A stretch of 54,256 nt of DNA from Gallionellaceae bacterium (GTDB taxonomy: Bacteria; Pseudomonadota; Gammaproteobacteria; Burkholderiales; Thiobacillaceae), in contig JAQTLU010000020.1 in assembly GCA_028714735.1 (NCBI GenBank), positions 1-54,256 of the forward strand. Direction: 5' to 3'. The first letter of the stretch is position 1; every line of letters begins with the position of its first letter. The notes beneath the pieces were generated by a model. That model saw nothing but the letters and a program-made list of their open reading frames with translations, had not been told where the DNA came from and searched no databases. Positions 26,743 through 35,330 of this stretch are shown here, one piece after another. The position numbers were made by a program, and so were the translations under genes.

Positions 26743-27499
26743 GGTGACCGACCAGGCAAGTATGAAAGCTCAGTGTAGCGCGCCCGGCGCGAGACTGCTC
26801 GATGCGCGGCCGGTCTGGCTGCCGACCCTGGCGGCCCTGTGCTGCGCCGTCCTCACCGCCATGCTGGGCCAGTGGCAATGGCACAAGGCGGAATTGAAGA
26901 CGGCACTGCGCGCCGGCTACGACCGCTCGGCCAGCCTGCCGGCCCTGGCCTGGGGCGAGGTGGCGGCGCTGGGCGAGGCGGCCCTGTACCGCAGGGTGAG
27001 ACTGACCGGCGAATTCGCTGCCGGCTACCAGATCCTGCTCGACAACCGGGTGCTGCACGGCCAGGCCGGCTATCACGTGGTGGTGCCGATGCGACTGGCC
27101 GGCGGCGCTGCGGTGCTGGTCAACCGGGGCTGGCAGGCGGTCGGCGACCGAAGCCGCCTGCCGGTGGTCGGCACGCCGGCGGGCCGGCAAACCGTCGAGG
27201 GCCTGCTGGTCCATGCCCGCAGCCGTTACCTGGAACTGGCGGCCGGGGCCGAGTCCGGGCCGGTCTGGCAGAACCTCGATCTGGACCGCTTCCGTACCTG
27301 GTTCGGCGGCGATCTGTCCGACTGGCTGCTGCTGCAGACCCCGTCGGCCTCGGCCGACGGCCTGGTCCGGGACTGGCCGGCGCCGGACATCGGCGTCGCC
27401 AGGCACCGTTCCTATGCCGTGCAGTGGTTTTCCATGTCCGGCCTGAGCGTCGGCCTGTGGCTGTATTTCGTGGTGCTGAAAAGGTGGAGCGCGCGATGA
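26741..27499 (+). CDS. SURF1 family cytochrome oxidase assembly protein
   Basis: A roughly 252-residue protein that assists haem A insertion into the oxidase. It has the two SURF1 membrane helices (near residues 22-42 and at the C-terminus, GLSVGLWLYFVVLKRW) and the conserved LGQWQWHKAE, LDNRVLHGQAGYHVVVP and VNRGWQA. GAGG 6 bases before ATG 26741 favours that start; ATG 26762 is an alternative that would avoid overlap with the divergent DUF2909-like gene. The stop overlaps the next ATG as ATGA. Confidence 0.9.
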   Translation: MVTDQASMKAQCSAPGARLLDARPVWLPTLAALCCAVLTAMLGQWQWHKAELKTALRAGYDRSASLPALAWGEVAALGEAALYRRVRLTGEFAAGYQILLDNRVLHGQAGYHVVVPMRLAGGAAVLVNRGWQAVGDRSRLPVVGTPAGRQTVEGLLVHARSRYLELAAGAESGPVWQNLDLDRFRTWFGGDLSDWLLLQTPSASADGLVRDWPAPDIGVARHRSYAVQWFSMSGLSVGLWLYFVVLKRWSAR

Positions 27500-28023
27500 G
27501 GCGCGGCCAGGCCAGGCTGCTCATGTTGCTGGCGTTGTTTGCCGCGCCGCTGCTGGCGGCCTGGCTGGCCTATGCCTACGTGCCGCCGGTCAGGACCGGC
27601 AATTACGGCGAGTTGCTGACGCCGACAGGGCTGGTGCTGCCGCCGCTTGCCGGCCCGGCCGGGCAGGTGATGCCCTGGGCCGCGCTGCGCGGCAAGTGGC
27701 TCATGCTGGTGGTGGCGCCGGAGGGCTGCCAGGGCGCATGCACTCAGACCCTCTATCTGGCCAGGCAGGCACGTCTGGCCCAGGGACGGGAGCAGGCCCG
27801 CATCGAGCGGGTCCTGATCGGCGGCCGCGCCGGCATGGTCTGGCCCGACCAGCAAGGGGCCTACGTCGTCGTGCTGGCCGCGCTGCCGCCGGCATTGGCG
27901 CGCGGCGGCCTGTTCCTGGTCGATCCGCAGGGCAACCTGATGCTGCGCTTTCCGGACGATCCGGATGCTGGCGGGGTGATCCGCGACCTGCGCCATCTGC
28001 TCAGCGCCTCGGGAGCAGGCTGA
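27496..28023 (+). CDS. SCO-like thioredoxin-fold protein of the oxidase cluster
   Basis: A 175-residue membrane-anchored protein (helix at about 8-27) with a thioredoxin-like domain. PEGCQGACTQTL has the CxxxC spacing of SCO1/SenC copper chaperones, and FLVDPQGNLMLRF matches their C-terminal strand. The distal histidine that normally completes the copper site (DHSxxxYLxDP) is missing; the equivalent segment is ALARGGLFLVDP. It may act as a thiol reductase for CuA or bind copper differently. Coupled to SURF1 by an ATGA overlap and followed directly by ctaA. Confidence 0.75.
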   Translation: MRRGQARLLMLLALFAAPLLAAWLAYAYVPPVRTGNYGELLTPTGLVLPPLAGPAGQVMPWAALRGKWLMLVVAPEGCQGACTQTLYLARQARLAQGREQARIERVLIGGRAGMVWPDQQGAYVVVLAALPPALARGGLFLVDPQGNLMLRFPDDPDAGGVIRDLRHLLSASGAG

Positions 28024-28024
28024 G

Positions 28025-28972
28025 ATGCGCCCCCGCCTGCCACGCGCCCTGGTAATGATCGCCGCCCTCCTGGCCCTGGCGGTGGTCGGACTGGGCGCCT
28101 ATGTGCGCCTGTCCGATGCCGGGCTGGGTTGCCCGGACTGGCCCGGCTGCTACGGTCAGGTTTCGCCCCATCATGCCGCCGGGGCCATTGCCGCCGCACA
28201 GGCGGAGCAGCCGGAGGGACCGGTTTCCACCGCCAAGGCCTGGAAGGAAATGGTGCACCGCTACCTGGCCAGCCTGCTCGGCCTGGTCATCCTGGCCATC
28301 GCCGGGCTGGCCTGGCGTCGGGAACGCGGGCTCGACCGGGGACTGGCGCTGGGCCTGGCCGGCCTGGTGGTCTTTCAGGGGCTGCTGGGGATGTGGACGG
28401 TGACCCTGGGGTTGCGACCGGCGATCGTCAGCGCCCACCTGGTCGGCGGCATGACGACCCTGGCCCTGCTGGTCTGGCTGGCCGCCCGTCTGGGGCGCAG
28501 TCCTGACGTCGGCCCGGAATGGCCGGTCGGTCTGGCCAGGCTGGCTTTGCTTGCGGTGGCCATGCAGATCGCCCTGGGCGGCTGGGTCAGCAGCCATTAC
28601 GCGGCCCTGGCCTGTGCCGATTTCCCCACCTGCGGCGGCGCCTGGTGGCCCGATGCCGACTGGCGGTCGGCGTTCCGGATCGATGGCGAGGCGGGCCTCG
28701 ACGCCCTGGTCGCCATGCACTGGGCGCATCGGCTGGGCGCCGTGCTGGTCACCCTGGCCGTGGCTGCGCTGGCCTGGCGGCTGCTGCGCGAACCGGGCCG
28801 CGGCAAGCCGGGCTGGTGGCTGCTGGGCCTGCTCGCCGGCCAGCTGAGCCTGGGCGCGCTCAACATCCTGGCCGGCCTGCCCCTGGCCGTGGCGGTGGCC
28901 CACAACCTGGTCGCCGCCTTGCTCCTGGCCAGCCTGGTCTGGCTGCATGCGAACAGCAGGAGGGCGACATGA
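28025..28972 (+). CDS. ctaA: Haem A synthase (COX15/CtaA)
   Basis: A 315-residue membrane protein with eight predicted helices in two four-helix halves. It oxidises haem O to haem A. Recognisable features are YVRLSDAGLGCPDWPGCYG at the end of the first helix, the first-half haem-ligand histidines in KEMVHRYLAS and SAHLVGG, the second-half HYAALACADFPTCGG, and the histidines in AMHWAHRLGA and AVAHNLVAA. The start lies one base after the previous stop, and its stop overlaps the ctaB ATG. Confidence 0.93.
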   Translation: MRPRLPRALVMIAALLALAVVGLGAYVRLSDAGLGCPDWPGCYGQVSPHHAAGAIAAAQAEQPEGPVSTAKAWKEMVHRYLASLLGLVILAIAGLAWRRERGLDRGLALGLAGLVVFQGLLGMWTVTLGLRPAIVSAHLVGGMTTLALLVWLAARLGRSPDVGPEWPVGLARLALLAVAMQIALGGWVSSHYAALACADFPTCGGAWWPDADWRSAFRIDGEAGLDALVAMHWAHRLGAVLVTLAVAALAWRLLREPGRGKPGWWLLGLLAGQLSLGALNILAGLPLAVAVAHNLVAALLLASLVWLHANSRRAT

Positions 28973-29889
28973 CGACAGCAACCTGGCAATGGACCTCGCT
29001 GCGTGGCCGCGGCCACGAATACCTGCGCCTGTGCAAACCGAAGGTGGTGACCCTGATCGTGTTCACGGCCATGGTCGGCATGGTCCTGGCCGTGCCCGGC
29101 CTGCCCGATGCGGCGGCCTTCCTGACCGCCAGCCTGGGCATCGGCCTGGCGGCGGCGGGGGCGGCGGCGTTCAATTGCCTGGTCGAGCAGGGCATCGACG
29201 CGCGCATGCAGCGCACCCGCCTGCGCCCGCTGCCGGGCGGCCGGGTGACCTCGGTCGAGGCGCTGCTGCTGGCCGGCGGCCTGGCCACCCTGGGCCTGTC
29301 CCTGCTGTACCGCTACGTGAACCCGCTCACCGCCTGGCTGACCTTCGCCACCTTCATCGGCTATGCGGTGGTCTACACCGTCCTGCTCAAGCCGGCGACG
29401 CCGCAGAACATCGTCATCGGCGGCGCCTCCGGGGCGATGCCGCCGCTGCTCGGCTGGGCCGCGATGACCGGGCAGGTCGGCCACGAGGCGATGCTGCTGT
29501 TCCTCATCGTGTTCGCCTGGACGCCGCCGCATTTCTGGTCCCTGGCGTTGTACCGCAAGGACGACTACGCCCGCGCCGGCCTGCCCATGCTGCCGGTCAC
29601 CCACGGCGAGCGCTACACCTGTCTGCATATCCTGTTCTACACGCTGCTGCTGACGGCAGTGACCCTGCTGCCGGTGGCGACCGGCATGAGCGGCGGCCTC
29701 TACGCGCTGGCGACGCTGTGGCTGAACGCGGTGTTCATCGGCCATGCCTGGCGCCTATATCGCGACTACAGTGCGGTTCGGGCACGGCGCGCCTTCGCCT
29801 GGTCGATCCGCTACCTCGGCCTGCTGTTCGCGGCCCTGCTGCTGGATCACTGGCTGAGCGCTTACCTGCCCTACGGCTTGTTGAAATGA
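28969..29889 (+). CDS. ctaB: Protohaem IX farnesyltransferase (haem O synthase)
   Basis: A 306-residue UbiA-family prenyltransferase that attaches a farnesyl group to haem B. The first Asp-containing motif region is NCLVEQGIDARMQRTRLRPLP, and the second KPATPQNIVIGGASGAMPPLLGW to YRKDDYARAGLPMLP; both are intact. About nine membrane helices. The start at 28969 overlaps the ctaA stop as ATGA. It ends the cta operon. Confidence 0.95.
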   Translation: MTTATWQWTSLRGRGHEYLRLCKPKVVTLIVFTAMVGMVLAVPGLPDAAAFLTASLGIGLAAAGAAAFNCLVEQGIDARMQRTRLRPLPGGRVTSVEALLLAGGLATLGLSLLYRYVNPLTAWLTFATFIGYAVVYTVLLKPATPQNIVIGGASGAMPPLLGWAAMTGQVGHEAMLLFLIVFAWTPPHFWSLALYRKDDYARAGLPMLPVTHGERYTCLHILFYTLLLTAVTLLPVATGMSGGLYALATLWLNAVFIGHAWRLYRDYSAVRARRAFAWSIRYLGLLFAALLLDHWLSAYLPYGLLK

Positions 29890-29910
29890 CGAATTCAGAA
29901 CGAAGGAATC

Positions 29911-31560
29911 ATGTCGAATAACATCACTGCCCTGTGCCAAAGCTACTTTGGCCTGACTGAAGCGCCATTCTCGATCGCGCCGGACCCGCATTATCTGTTC
30001 ATGAGCCGCGGCCATCGGGAAGCGCTGGCGACCTTGCTGTTCGGCTTGAGCGGAAATGGCGGCTTTGTCCTGCTCACGGGCGATGTGGGAGCGGGAAAAA
30101 CAACCATATGCCGGTGTCTGCTCGAACAGGTTCCGGAAGCCTGCAATGTGGCCTACATCTTCGATCCCAAGCTGACGGTGGTGGAACTGCTCGCCACGAT
30201 CTGCGACGAATTCGGCATCGCTTATCCATCCGGCAATTCCAGCATCAGGCTGTTCGTCACGCTGATCAACATCTATCTGCTCGATGCCCATGCCAAGGGC
30301 AGGCGTGCCATCCTGATCATCGACGAGGCACAGAATCTCGCGGTCGAGGTCCTGGAGCAGATCAGGCTGCTTACCAACCTGGAAACCAGCAAGCGCAAAC
30401 TGTTGCAAATCATCCTGCTTGGGCAGCCTGAACTGGCGGCCATGCTGGAACGCCCGGATCTGCGCCAACTCGCTCAGCGTATCGTCGCACGCTATCACCT
30501 GGGGCCGCTGACCAGTGCCGAGGTCAAGCCGTATGTGAGGCATCGCCTCGAGGTTTCGGGGGCGCAGCGGCAACTTTTCCCGGGTGCGCTCATGGCCAAG
30601 GTATACCGCCTGAGCCGCGGGGTCCCCAGGGTCATCAACATCCTGTGCGAGCGGGCCCTGCTGGGCGCCTATGTGCAGGGCAAGGACCGGGTCGACCGGG
30701 CAATCCTGATGCAAGCGGCGCACGAGGTGTTCCCGAGCCGGATGGCATCGCGCCGAAGCCGGCTGATCGCCGTCGTCACCGGCCTGGTCCTGATGGCGGG
30801 CAGTGCGCTGGTGGCGGCGCTCTATCAACAGGGGCACGAGGTGGCGGCGGAGCAGGCTGCCACATCGGCCAAGCCGACGGCTTCCGGGGCGAATACCCAC
30901 GCAAGCGCACAGGCCAAGGCGATGACGGCCTTGCCGGCGACCCTGGCATGGCCGGCAAATTTGCCTAGGTCGAGCGACAGGAGTCTGGCTTACGCCGCCT
31001 TGTTCAAGGCCTGGGGCGCCGAGTACCGCGCCGGGGCCGACATCTGCCGCCAGGCGGCAGGCATGGGCTTGAGCTGCCGCATCGGGCGCGGTGGGCTGGA
31101 TGAGCTGCGTTATCTGAACCGGCCCGCCATACTGTATCTGCATGACCGTCAGGGACAGCCATTCAATGCGACCTTGACCCGGCTGGATGCGGACGCCGCC
31201 ACCTTTGTTATCGGCAACGAGGCCATTGCGGTCTCGCTCGGCGCTTTGGCGCAGCAATGGTCCGGGTACTACAAATTGCTCTGGCGTTCGTTTCCATATG
31301 CCAACCGCAGCATCCTGGCCGGCGATCGCGGTCCGGCGGTGGCGTGGTTGAACAGGCAGCTGGCGCTGGCGCAGGGCGGCGTCACGGCAACGGCCCAGGC
31401 CCCGGTATTCGATGATGAGCTGATGTCCCAGGTCAAACGGTTTCAACTCGCCCAGGGGTTGCTGCCCGATGGCATTGCCGGTCCTCGGACATTGACCCTA
31501 CTGAGCGCCGTGGCGGACCAAGCCGCGCCAAAACTATTCCATTCGAACGGGGATAAATAG
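29911..31560 (+). CDS. exeA: ExeA/GspA-like AAA ATPase with peptidoglycan-binding domain
   Basis: A 549-residue inner-membrane protein. The cytosolic ATPase has Walker A GDVGAGKT (57-64) and Walker B IIDEAQ (136-141), a TM helix lies at about 284-306, and the periplasmic part has a C39-like region (about 355-440) and a peptidoglycan-binding_1 domain at the end (VKRFQLAQGLLPDGIAGPRT). In Aeromonas, ExeA and ExeB use ATP and peptidoglycan contact to help the type II secretin assemble. The exeB-like gene follows with a single base between. No other type II secretion genes are in the window. Confidence 0.9.
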   Translation: MSNNITALCQSYFGLTEAPFSIAPDPHYLFMSRGHREALATLLFGLSGNGGFVLLTGDVGAGKTTICRCLLEQVPEACNVAYIFDPKLTVVELLATICDEFGIAYPSGNSSIRLFVTLINIYLLDAHAKGRRAILIIDEAQNLAVEVLEQIRLLTNLETSKRKLLQIILLGQPELAAMLERPDLRQLAQRIVARYHLGPLTSAEVKPYVRHRLEVSGAQRQLFPGALMAKVYRLSRGVPRVINILCERALLGAYVQGKDRVDRAILMQAAHEVFPSRMASRRSRLIAVVTGLVLMAGSALVAALYQQGHEVAAEQAATSAKPTASGANTHASAQAKAMTALPATLAWPANLPRSSDRSLAYAALFKAWGAEYRAGADICRQAAGMGLSCRIGRGGLDELRYLNRPAILYLHDRQGQPFNATLTRLDADAATFVIGNEAIAVSLGALAQQWSGYYKLLWRSFPYANRSILAGDRGPAVAWLNRQLALAQGGVTATAQAPVFDDELMSQVKRFQLAQGLLPDGIAGPRTLTLLSAVADQAAPKLFHSNGDK

Positions 31561-31561
31561 C

Positions 31562-32359
31562 GTGTCGTTCATCCTTGATGCACTAAGCAAGGCCGAGCAG
31601 CTGCGTGAACGTAACGCAGCGCCGACGCTGCTCACGGTGCCGGCATGGTCTGAGGCCGACCCGGCGCCCGGATTCGCGCGATATGGAGCGATTGCGCTGG
31701 TCCTGATCGGGGCCGGCATGGCGATCGGCTGGTTGCAGCCTTGGCAGCAGAAACAGTCGATGGCCGCGACGAAATCCGCCCGCATCGAAGCGATCGCACC
31801 GAGGCCGCGGCCAGCCTTGCCGGAACCCCTGCCAGCCTTGCCGGATACCACCATGAAACCGCGCCAGGAAGCGCCGGCGCAGAAGCCGAGGGCGGTCGTG
31901 CCGCCGGTACCCGGTCATGAAGCGGCTCGCCTGGAGCCGGATCTGCATGGTCCGGCCAGGGCGCCGGCGCAGCCGGAAAAAACGCCACCCGGGAAGGTGG
32001 CCGCCATTGCGCAGCAAGCTGCGCCGCCTGTGCGCGAGACAGCCATTGCGACTGCGCAGGAGAAAGCCGTCGCGTCATCTCCGGGCCACACCCCGGATGT
32101 GGCGTCCGCAGCGGCTCCGCTAGCAGGGGAAAAGGAGATCTCGCTGGCCGAATTGCCACTGACGATCCGGCAGGAGATTCCTGCGATGTCGATTCCCTTG
32201 CACACTTATTCGAGTACGCCCAAGGAGCGTATCGTGGGCATCAACGGCCGCCTGCTACAGGAAGGCGACTACCTTTTGCCGGAACTCAGGGTGGAGCAGA
32301 TTACGCCTGACGGCGTCGTCTTCAGCTACAAGAAATATCGTTTCAGTCATGGCTTGTAG
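31562..32359 (+). CDS. exeB: ExeB/GspB-like general secretion pathway protein
   Basis: A 265-residue partner of ExeA. The opening MSFILDALSKAEQLRERN is the diagnostic GspB N-terminus, followed by one membrane helix (about 40-58), a long Pro/Ala-rich periplasmic linker (about 75-190) and a conserved C-terminal domain with VGINGRLLQEGDYL and ITPDGVVFSYKKYRF. It converges on prfB. Confidence 0.9.
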   Translation: MSFILDALSKAEQLRERNAAPTLLTVPAWSEADPAPGFARYGAIALVLIGAGMAIGWLQPWQQKQSMAATKSARIEAIAPRPRPALPEPLPALPDTTMKPRQEAPAQKPRAVVPPVPGHEAARLEPDLHGPARAPAQPEKTPPGKVAAIAQQAAPPVRETAIATAQEKAVASSPGHTPDVASAAAPLAGEKEISLAELPLTIRQEIPAMSIPLHTYSSTPKERIVGINGRLLQEGDYLLPELRVEQITPDGVVFSYKKYRFSHGL

Positions 32360-32406
32360 CCGGGGTCAGGCGGAATAAGCTAGTCCCATCCCGGCACCGG
32401 CGCGGC

Positions 32407-33511
32407 TCAGACCCCCTGTTTCAGGCTGGCCTGGATGAAGTCCTCGATATCGCCGTCGAGCACGGCCTGGGTGTTGCCGACCTCGTGGTTGGTGCGCAGA
32501 TCCTTGATCCGGCTCTGGTCGAGCACGTAGGAACGGATCTGGTGGCCCCAGCCGATGTCGGCCTTCGAGTCTTCCAGCTTCTGCTGCTCGGCCTGGCGGT
32601 TCCTCAGTTCCAGTTCGTACAGGCGGGCACGCAGCATCGACCAGGCCTCGTCCTTGTTGCGGTGCTGCGAGCGGTCGTTCTGGCACTGCACCACGATGCC
32701 GGTCGGGGCATGGGTCAGGCGCACCGCCGAGTCGGTCTTGTTGATGTGCTGGCCGCCGGCGCCGGAGGCCCGGTAGGTGTCGGTGCGGACGTCGGCCGGG
32801 TTGATGTCGATCTCGATCGAGTCGTCGACCTCGGGGTAGACGAATACCGACACGAAACTGGTGTGGCGGCGGGCGTTGGAGTCGAACGGCGACTTGCGCA
32901 CCAGGCGGTGCACCCCGGTCTCGGTGCGCAGGTAGCCGTAGGCGTATTCGCCGTCGATGCGGATGGTGGCGCTCTTGATGCCGGCCACGTCGCCTTCGGA
33001 TTCTTCCATCAGCTCGGCCTTGAAGCCCTTGCGCTCGCAGTATTTCAGGTACATCCGCTCGAGCATCTGGGCCCAGTCCTGGGACTCGGTGCCGCCGGCA
33101 CCGGACTGGATCTCCAGGAAGCAGGGGTTGGGGTCCATGGGGTTGGCGAACATGCGGCGGAATTCCAGGCCGGCGACCTGTTTCTCGACCTTGTCGACGT
33201 CGGCAAAAACGGCTTCGAGGGTGTCGTCGTCGTTCTCCTCGCGGGCCATCTCGAACAGTTCGCCGGCCGAGGCGAGGTCGCTATCGACCTGTTCCAGGGT
33301 CAGCACGACGCCTTCCAGCAACTTGCGCTCCTTGCCGATCTCCTGGGCCTGCTTGGGGTCGTTCCAGAGGGCAGGGTCCTCGACGATGCGGATGACCTCG
33401 TTCAGGCGGTCGCGCTTGCCAGGGTAGTCAAAGATACCCCCGTAGTTCCTGACTGCGACGGGCCAGGTCTTCGAGGCTGTTCGAGAGTTGGTTGAGGCGT
33501 TCGGCTTCCAT
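32407..33511 (-). CDS. prfB: Peptide chain release factor 2 (programmed +1 frameshift)
   Basis: RF2, which ends translation at UGA and UAA. It is encoded in two frames: 27 codons from ATG 33511 end at an in-frame TGA (33430-33428), and the remaining 340 codons continue in the +1 frame, giving 367 residues in total, close to E. coli RF2 (365). The stop-recognition tripeptide SPF (RKSPFDSN) and catalytic GGQ ([12 protein letters not shown]) are present. AGGA 6 bases upstream supports the start. Frameshifting lets RF2 level control its own synthesis. lysS, a common neighbour downstream, is absent; exeB converges instead. Confidence 0.95.
33427..33441 (-). promoter_or_regulatory. prfB programmed +1 frameshift site
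   Basis: On the reverse strand the sequence GGGGGTATCTTTGAC carries an internal Shine-Dalgarno-like GGGGG, then TAT, the slippery CTT codon, the in-frame stop TGA and the following C. This is the classical RF2 autoregulatory shift site; the ribosome slips from CTT to TTT and reads GAC next. Confidence 0.95.
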
Positions 33512-33558
33512 CTGGGATCCTGATCGGGCGATTACTGAAGGGGCGGCATTATACCGCC

Positions 33559-34815
33559 TCAGATCAGCATCCAGCCGCCTACCGCGCCGGCCGCGACGCT
33601 GAGGAAGCCGGGCAGGGCGTACCGGGCCAGATGGGGGCCGCCGATGGCCAGGGTGAGGCCGGCCTTGAACACGATGTTGGCCAGCAGCGCCAGCAGGATG
33701 GCGGTGGCGGTCTGATGGGCGGACAGGGTGCCGAGGCCGAACAGGCGCAGGCTGGACAGGGTGATGGCGTCGACGTCGGTCAGGCCGGAGACCAGCGCGA
33801 CGGCGTAGACGCCGCCGCTGCCGGCGAGGTCGGACAGCCAGGCGGAGGCGACCAGGACACCGGCGTAGAGCAGGCCGAAGGTGACCGCGGCGCGGATCTC
33901 GGTGGGGTTCTTGACCTCCAGCCTGGGCGCATCGGGGCGGTTGTCCATGCGCCGCCAGACGGTGAAATAGAGCGCGAGCAGGCCGGTCAGGGCGCCGCCG
34001 CCGAAGATGTACAGCATGGGTTGCAGCATGCCCGGGGCGACCACCGCGACCTCGATGGCGAGCCGGATCATCACCATCCAGTTGGCCAGCAGGATGACCA
34101 GGGCCGCTATGCCGACCAGGCCGGGGTCGGCGCGGCCATGGCGGGAGAAGGCCAGGGTGGTGGCGGTACTCGATGCGACGCCGCCGAACAGTCCGGTCAG
34201 GAGGGCGCCGTGGCGCTGGCCGACGATGCGCAGGGCGGCGTAGCCGGCCAGCGACAGGCCTGAAATCAGCACCACCATCCACCAGATCTGGTATGGGTTG
34301 AGCACCGCGTAGGGGCCGAAACCCTGGTTGGGCACCACCGGCAGGATGACGAAGGAAAGCACGGCGAACTGCAGTATCGAGACCAGGTCGAGCCGGCTCA
34401 GTTGCTGGCTGATGCCGCGCATCTCGGACTTGAAGTAGAGCAGGATGGTGGTCAGGATGGCCAGGGTGACTGCCAGTTGCCGGTAGTCATACCAGACCAG
34501 GGCGCCGAGGGCATAGCAGACCACGATGGCGGCGATGGTGGTGGTGCCCGGGTCTTCCTCGTCCTCGTCCTTGGTGTAGGCCGCCACCATCATGCCGCCC
34601 ATCACCAGCAGGCCGGCCCCGAGCAGCCAGGGCGCGCCGGTCTTCTCGGACAGCAGGGCGCCCAGGGTGCCGGCCATGGCGACCAGGGTGAAGGTGCGCA
34701 GGCCGGCCTTGGCCGAGGGATTGCGCTCCCGTTCCAGGCCGATCAGCAGGCCGATGGCCAGGCTGGTGAGGAAATGCGCCAAAGGCGCGAGTTCGGGCGA
34801 GTCGAAGGTGTACAT
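33559..34815 (-). CDS. MgtC/SapB and DUF4010 membrane protein
   Basis: An approximately 418-residue membrane protein with about 12 helices. The N-terminal part has the MgtC/SapB-type signature LAIGLLIGLERERNPSAKAGLRTFTLV; the C-terminal half (from about 180) matches DUF4010, including GGVASSTATTLAFSRHG and ALVSGLTDVDAITLS. Function is unknown; MgtC proteins are linked to magnesium limitation and ATP synthase control in pathogens, but that should not be transferred here. The start is uncertain: ATG 34815 gives the typical N-terminus, ATG 34881 is further upstream, and neither has a strong ribosome binding site. Confidence 0.85.
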   Translation of the reverse strand: MYTFDSPELAPLAHFLTSLAIGLLIGLERERNPSAKAGLRTFTLVAMAGTLGALLSEKTGAPWLLGAGLLVMGGMMVAAYTKDEDEEDPGTTTIAAIVVCYALGALVWYDYRQLAVTLAILTTILLYFKSEMRGISQQLSRLDLVSILQFAVLSFVILPVVPNQGFGPYAVLNPYQIWWMVVLISGLSLAGYAALRIVGQRHGALLTGLFGGVASSTATTLAFSRHGRADPGLVGIAALVILLANWMVMIRLAIEVAVVAPGMLQPMLYIFGGGALTGLLALYFTVWRRMDNRPDAPRLEVKNPTEIRAAVTFGLLYAGVLVASAWLSDLAGSGGVYAVALVSGLTDVDAITLSSLRLFGLGTLSAHQTATAILLALLANIVFKAGLTLAIGGPHLARYALPGFLSVAAGAVGGWMLI

Positions 34816-35077
34816 GCCGGCCGGGGGACGAAGGTTTACCCTGGATTGTAGGTCGTCGAGCGGGTCCGGGCATGCCGACATCCGGCAAACTGGCGCGTGT
34901 ACGCGTCAACTATACGATTCTGTAAGAATGCTAAAGCCGGGAGCCACGGCGCCGATAATGCCCTGGAGGGCGTCGGATAGACGCGCTCGGGCGTCCATCC
35001 GGACCCTGTTCATGTCTTACCCGTGATGCCATATCGTCATGAAATTGGCAAAGCGCCGCGCATCCAGAGGAGAACCT

Positions 35078-35278
35078 ATGGCCGGCACCATCAGCTCGAT
35101 TGCAAGCAACTACCTGCCCCCGACCCGTCCCGAGGCGATGGAGCCGCCGGGGCGCGATACGAAGAACGATAACGACAAGGACGATGCCGTCAGTGCGACC
35201 GCCTCGACCTCGGCACCCAGGCCCACCGTGAATACCCAGGGCCAGATCACCGGCGTGCTGCTCAATACCCAGGCTTGA
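35078..35278 (+). CDS. Small acidic hypothetical protein, 66 residues
   Basis: A short soluble protein with a well-placed AGAGGAG 5 bases before its ATG, which is the main support that it is a real gene. It begins MAGTISSIASNYLPPTRPEA, has a charged KNDNDKDD centre and a Ser/Thr/Pro-rich second half ending GQITGVLLNTQA. There is no cysteine, signal peptide or membrane segment. I do not recognise the family. It converges on an ATP-grasp-like gene with a strong hairpin between them. Confidence 0.65.
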   Translation: MAGTISSIASNYLPPTRPEAMEPPGRDTKNDNDKDDAVSATASTSAPRPTVNTQGQITGVLLNTQA

Positions 35279-35287
35279 ACCGACCCA

Positions 35288-35315
35288 GCCGCCTGCCCGG
35301 GACCCGGGCGGCGGC
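35288..35315. terminator. Strong GC-rich hairpin between convergent genes
   Basis: GCCGCC-T-GCCCGGG pairs with CCCGGGC-GGCGGC around a tiny loop with one bulged T. It sits between the 66-residue peptide gene and the convergent ATP-grasp-like gene and could act for both strands. No T tract follows, so it is not a textbook intrinsic terminator. Confidence 0.5.
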
Positions 35316-35330
35316 CTGGCTTGGCAAATC

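Noticed and set aside
33428-34282. Open frame joining part of the MgtC/DUF4010 region to the prfB N-terminus
   Set aside because: Only the last 27 codons are real, as the first part of prfB before its frameshift; the rest is a shadow.
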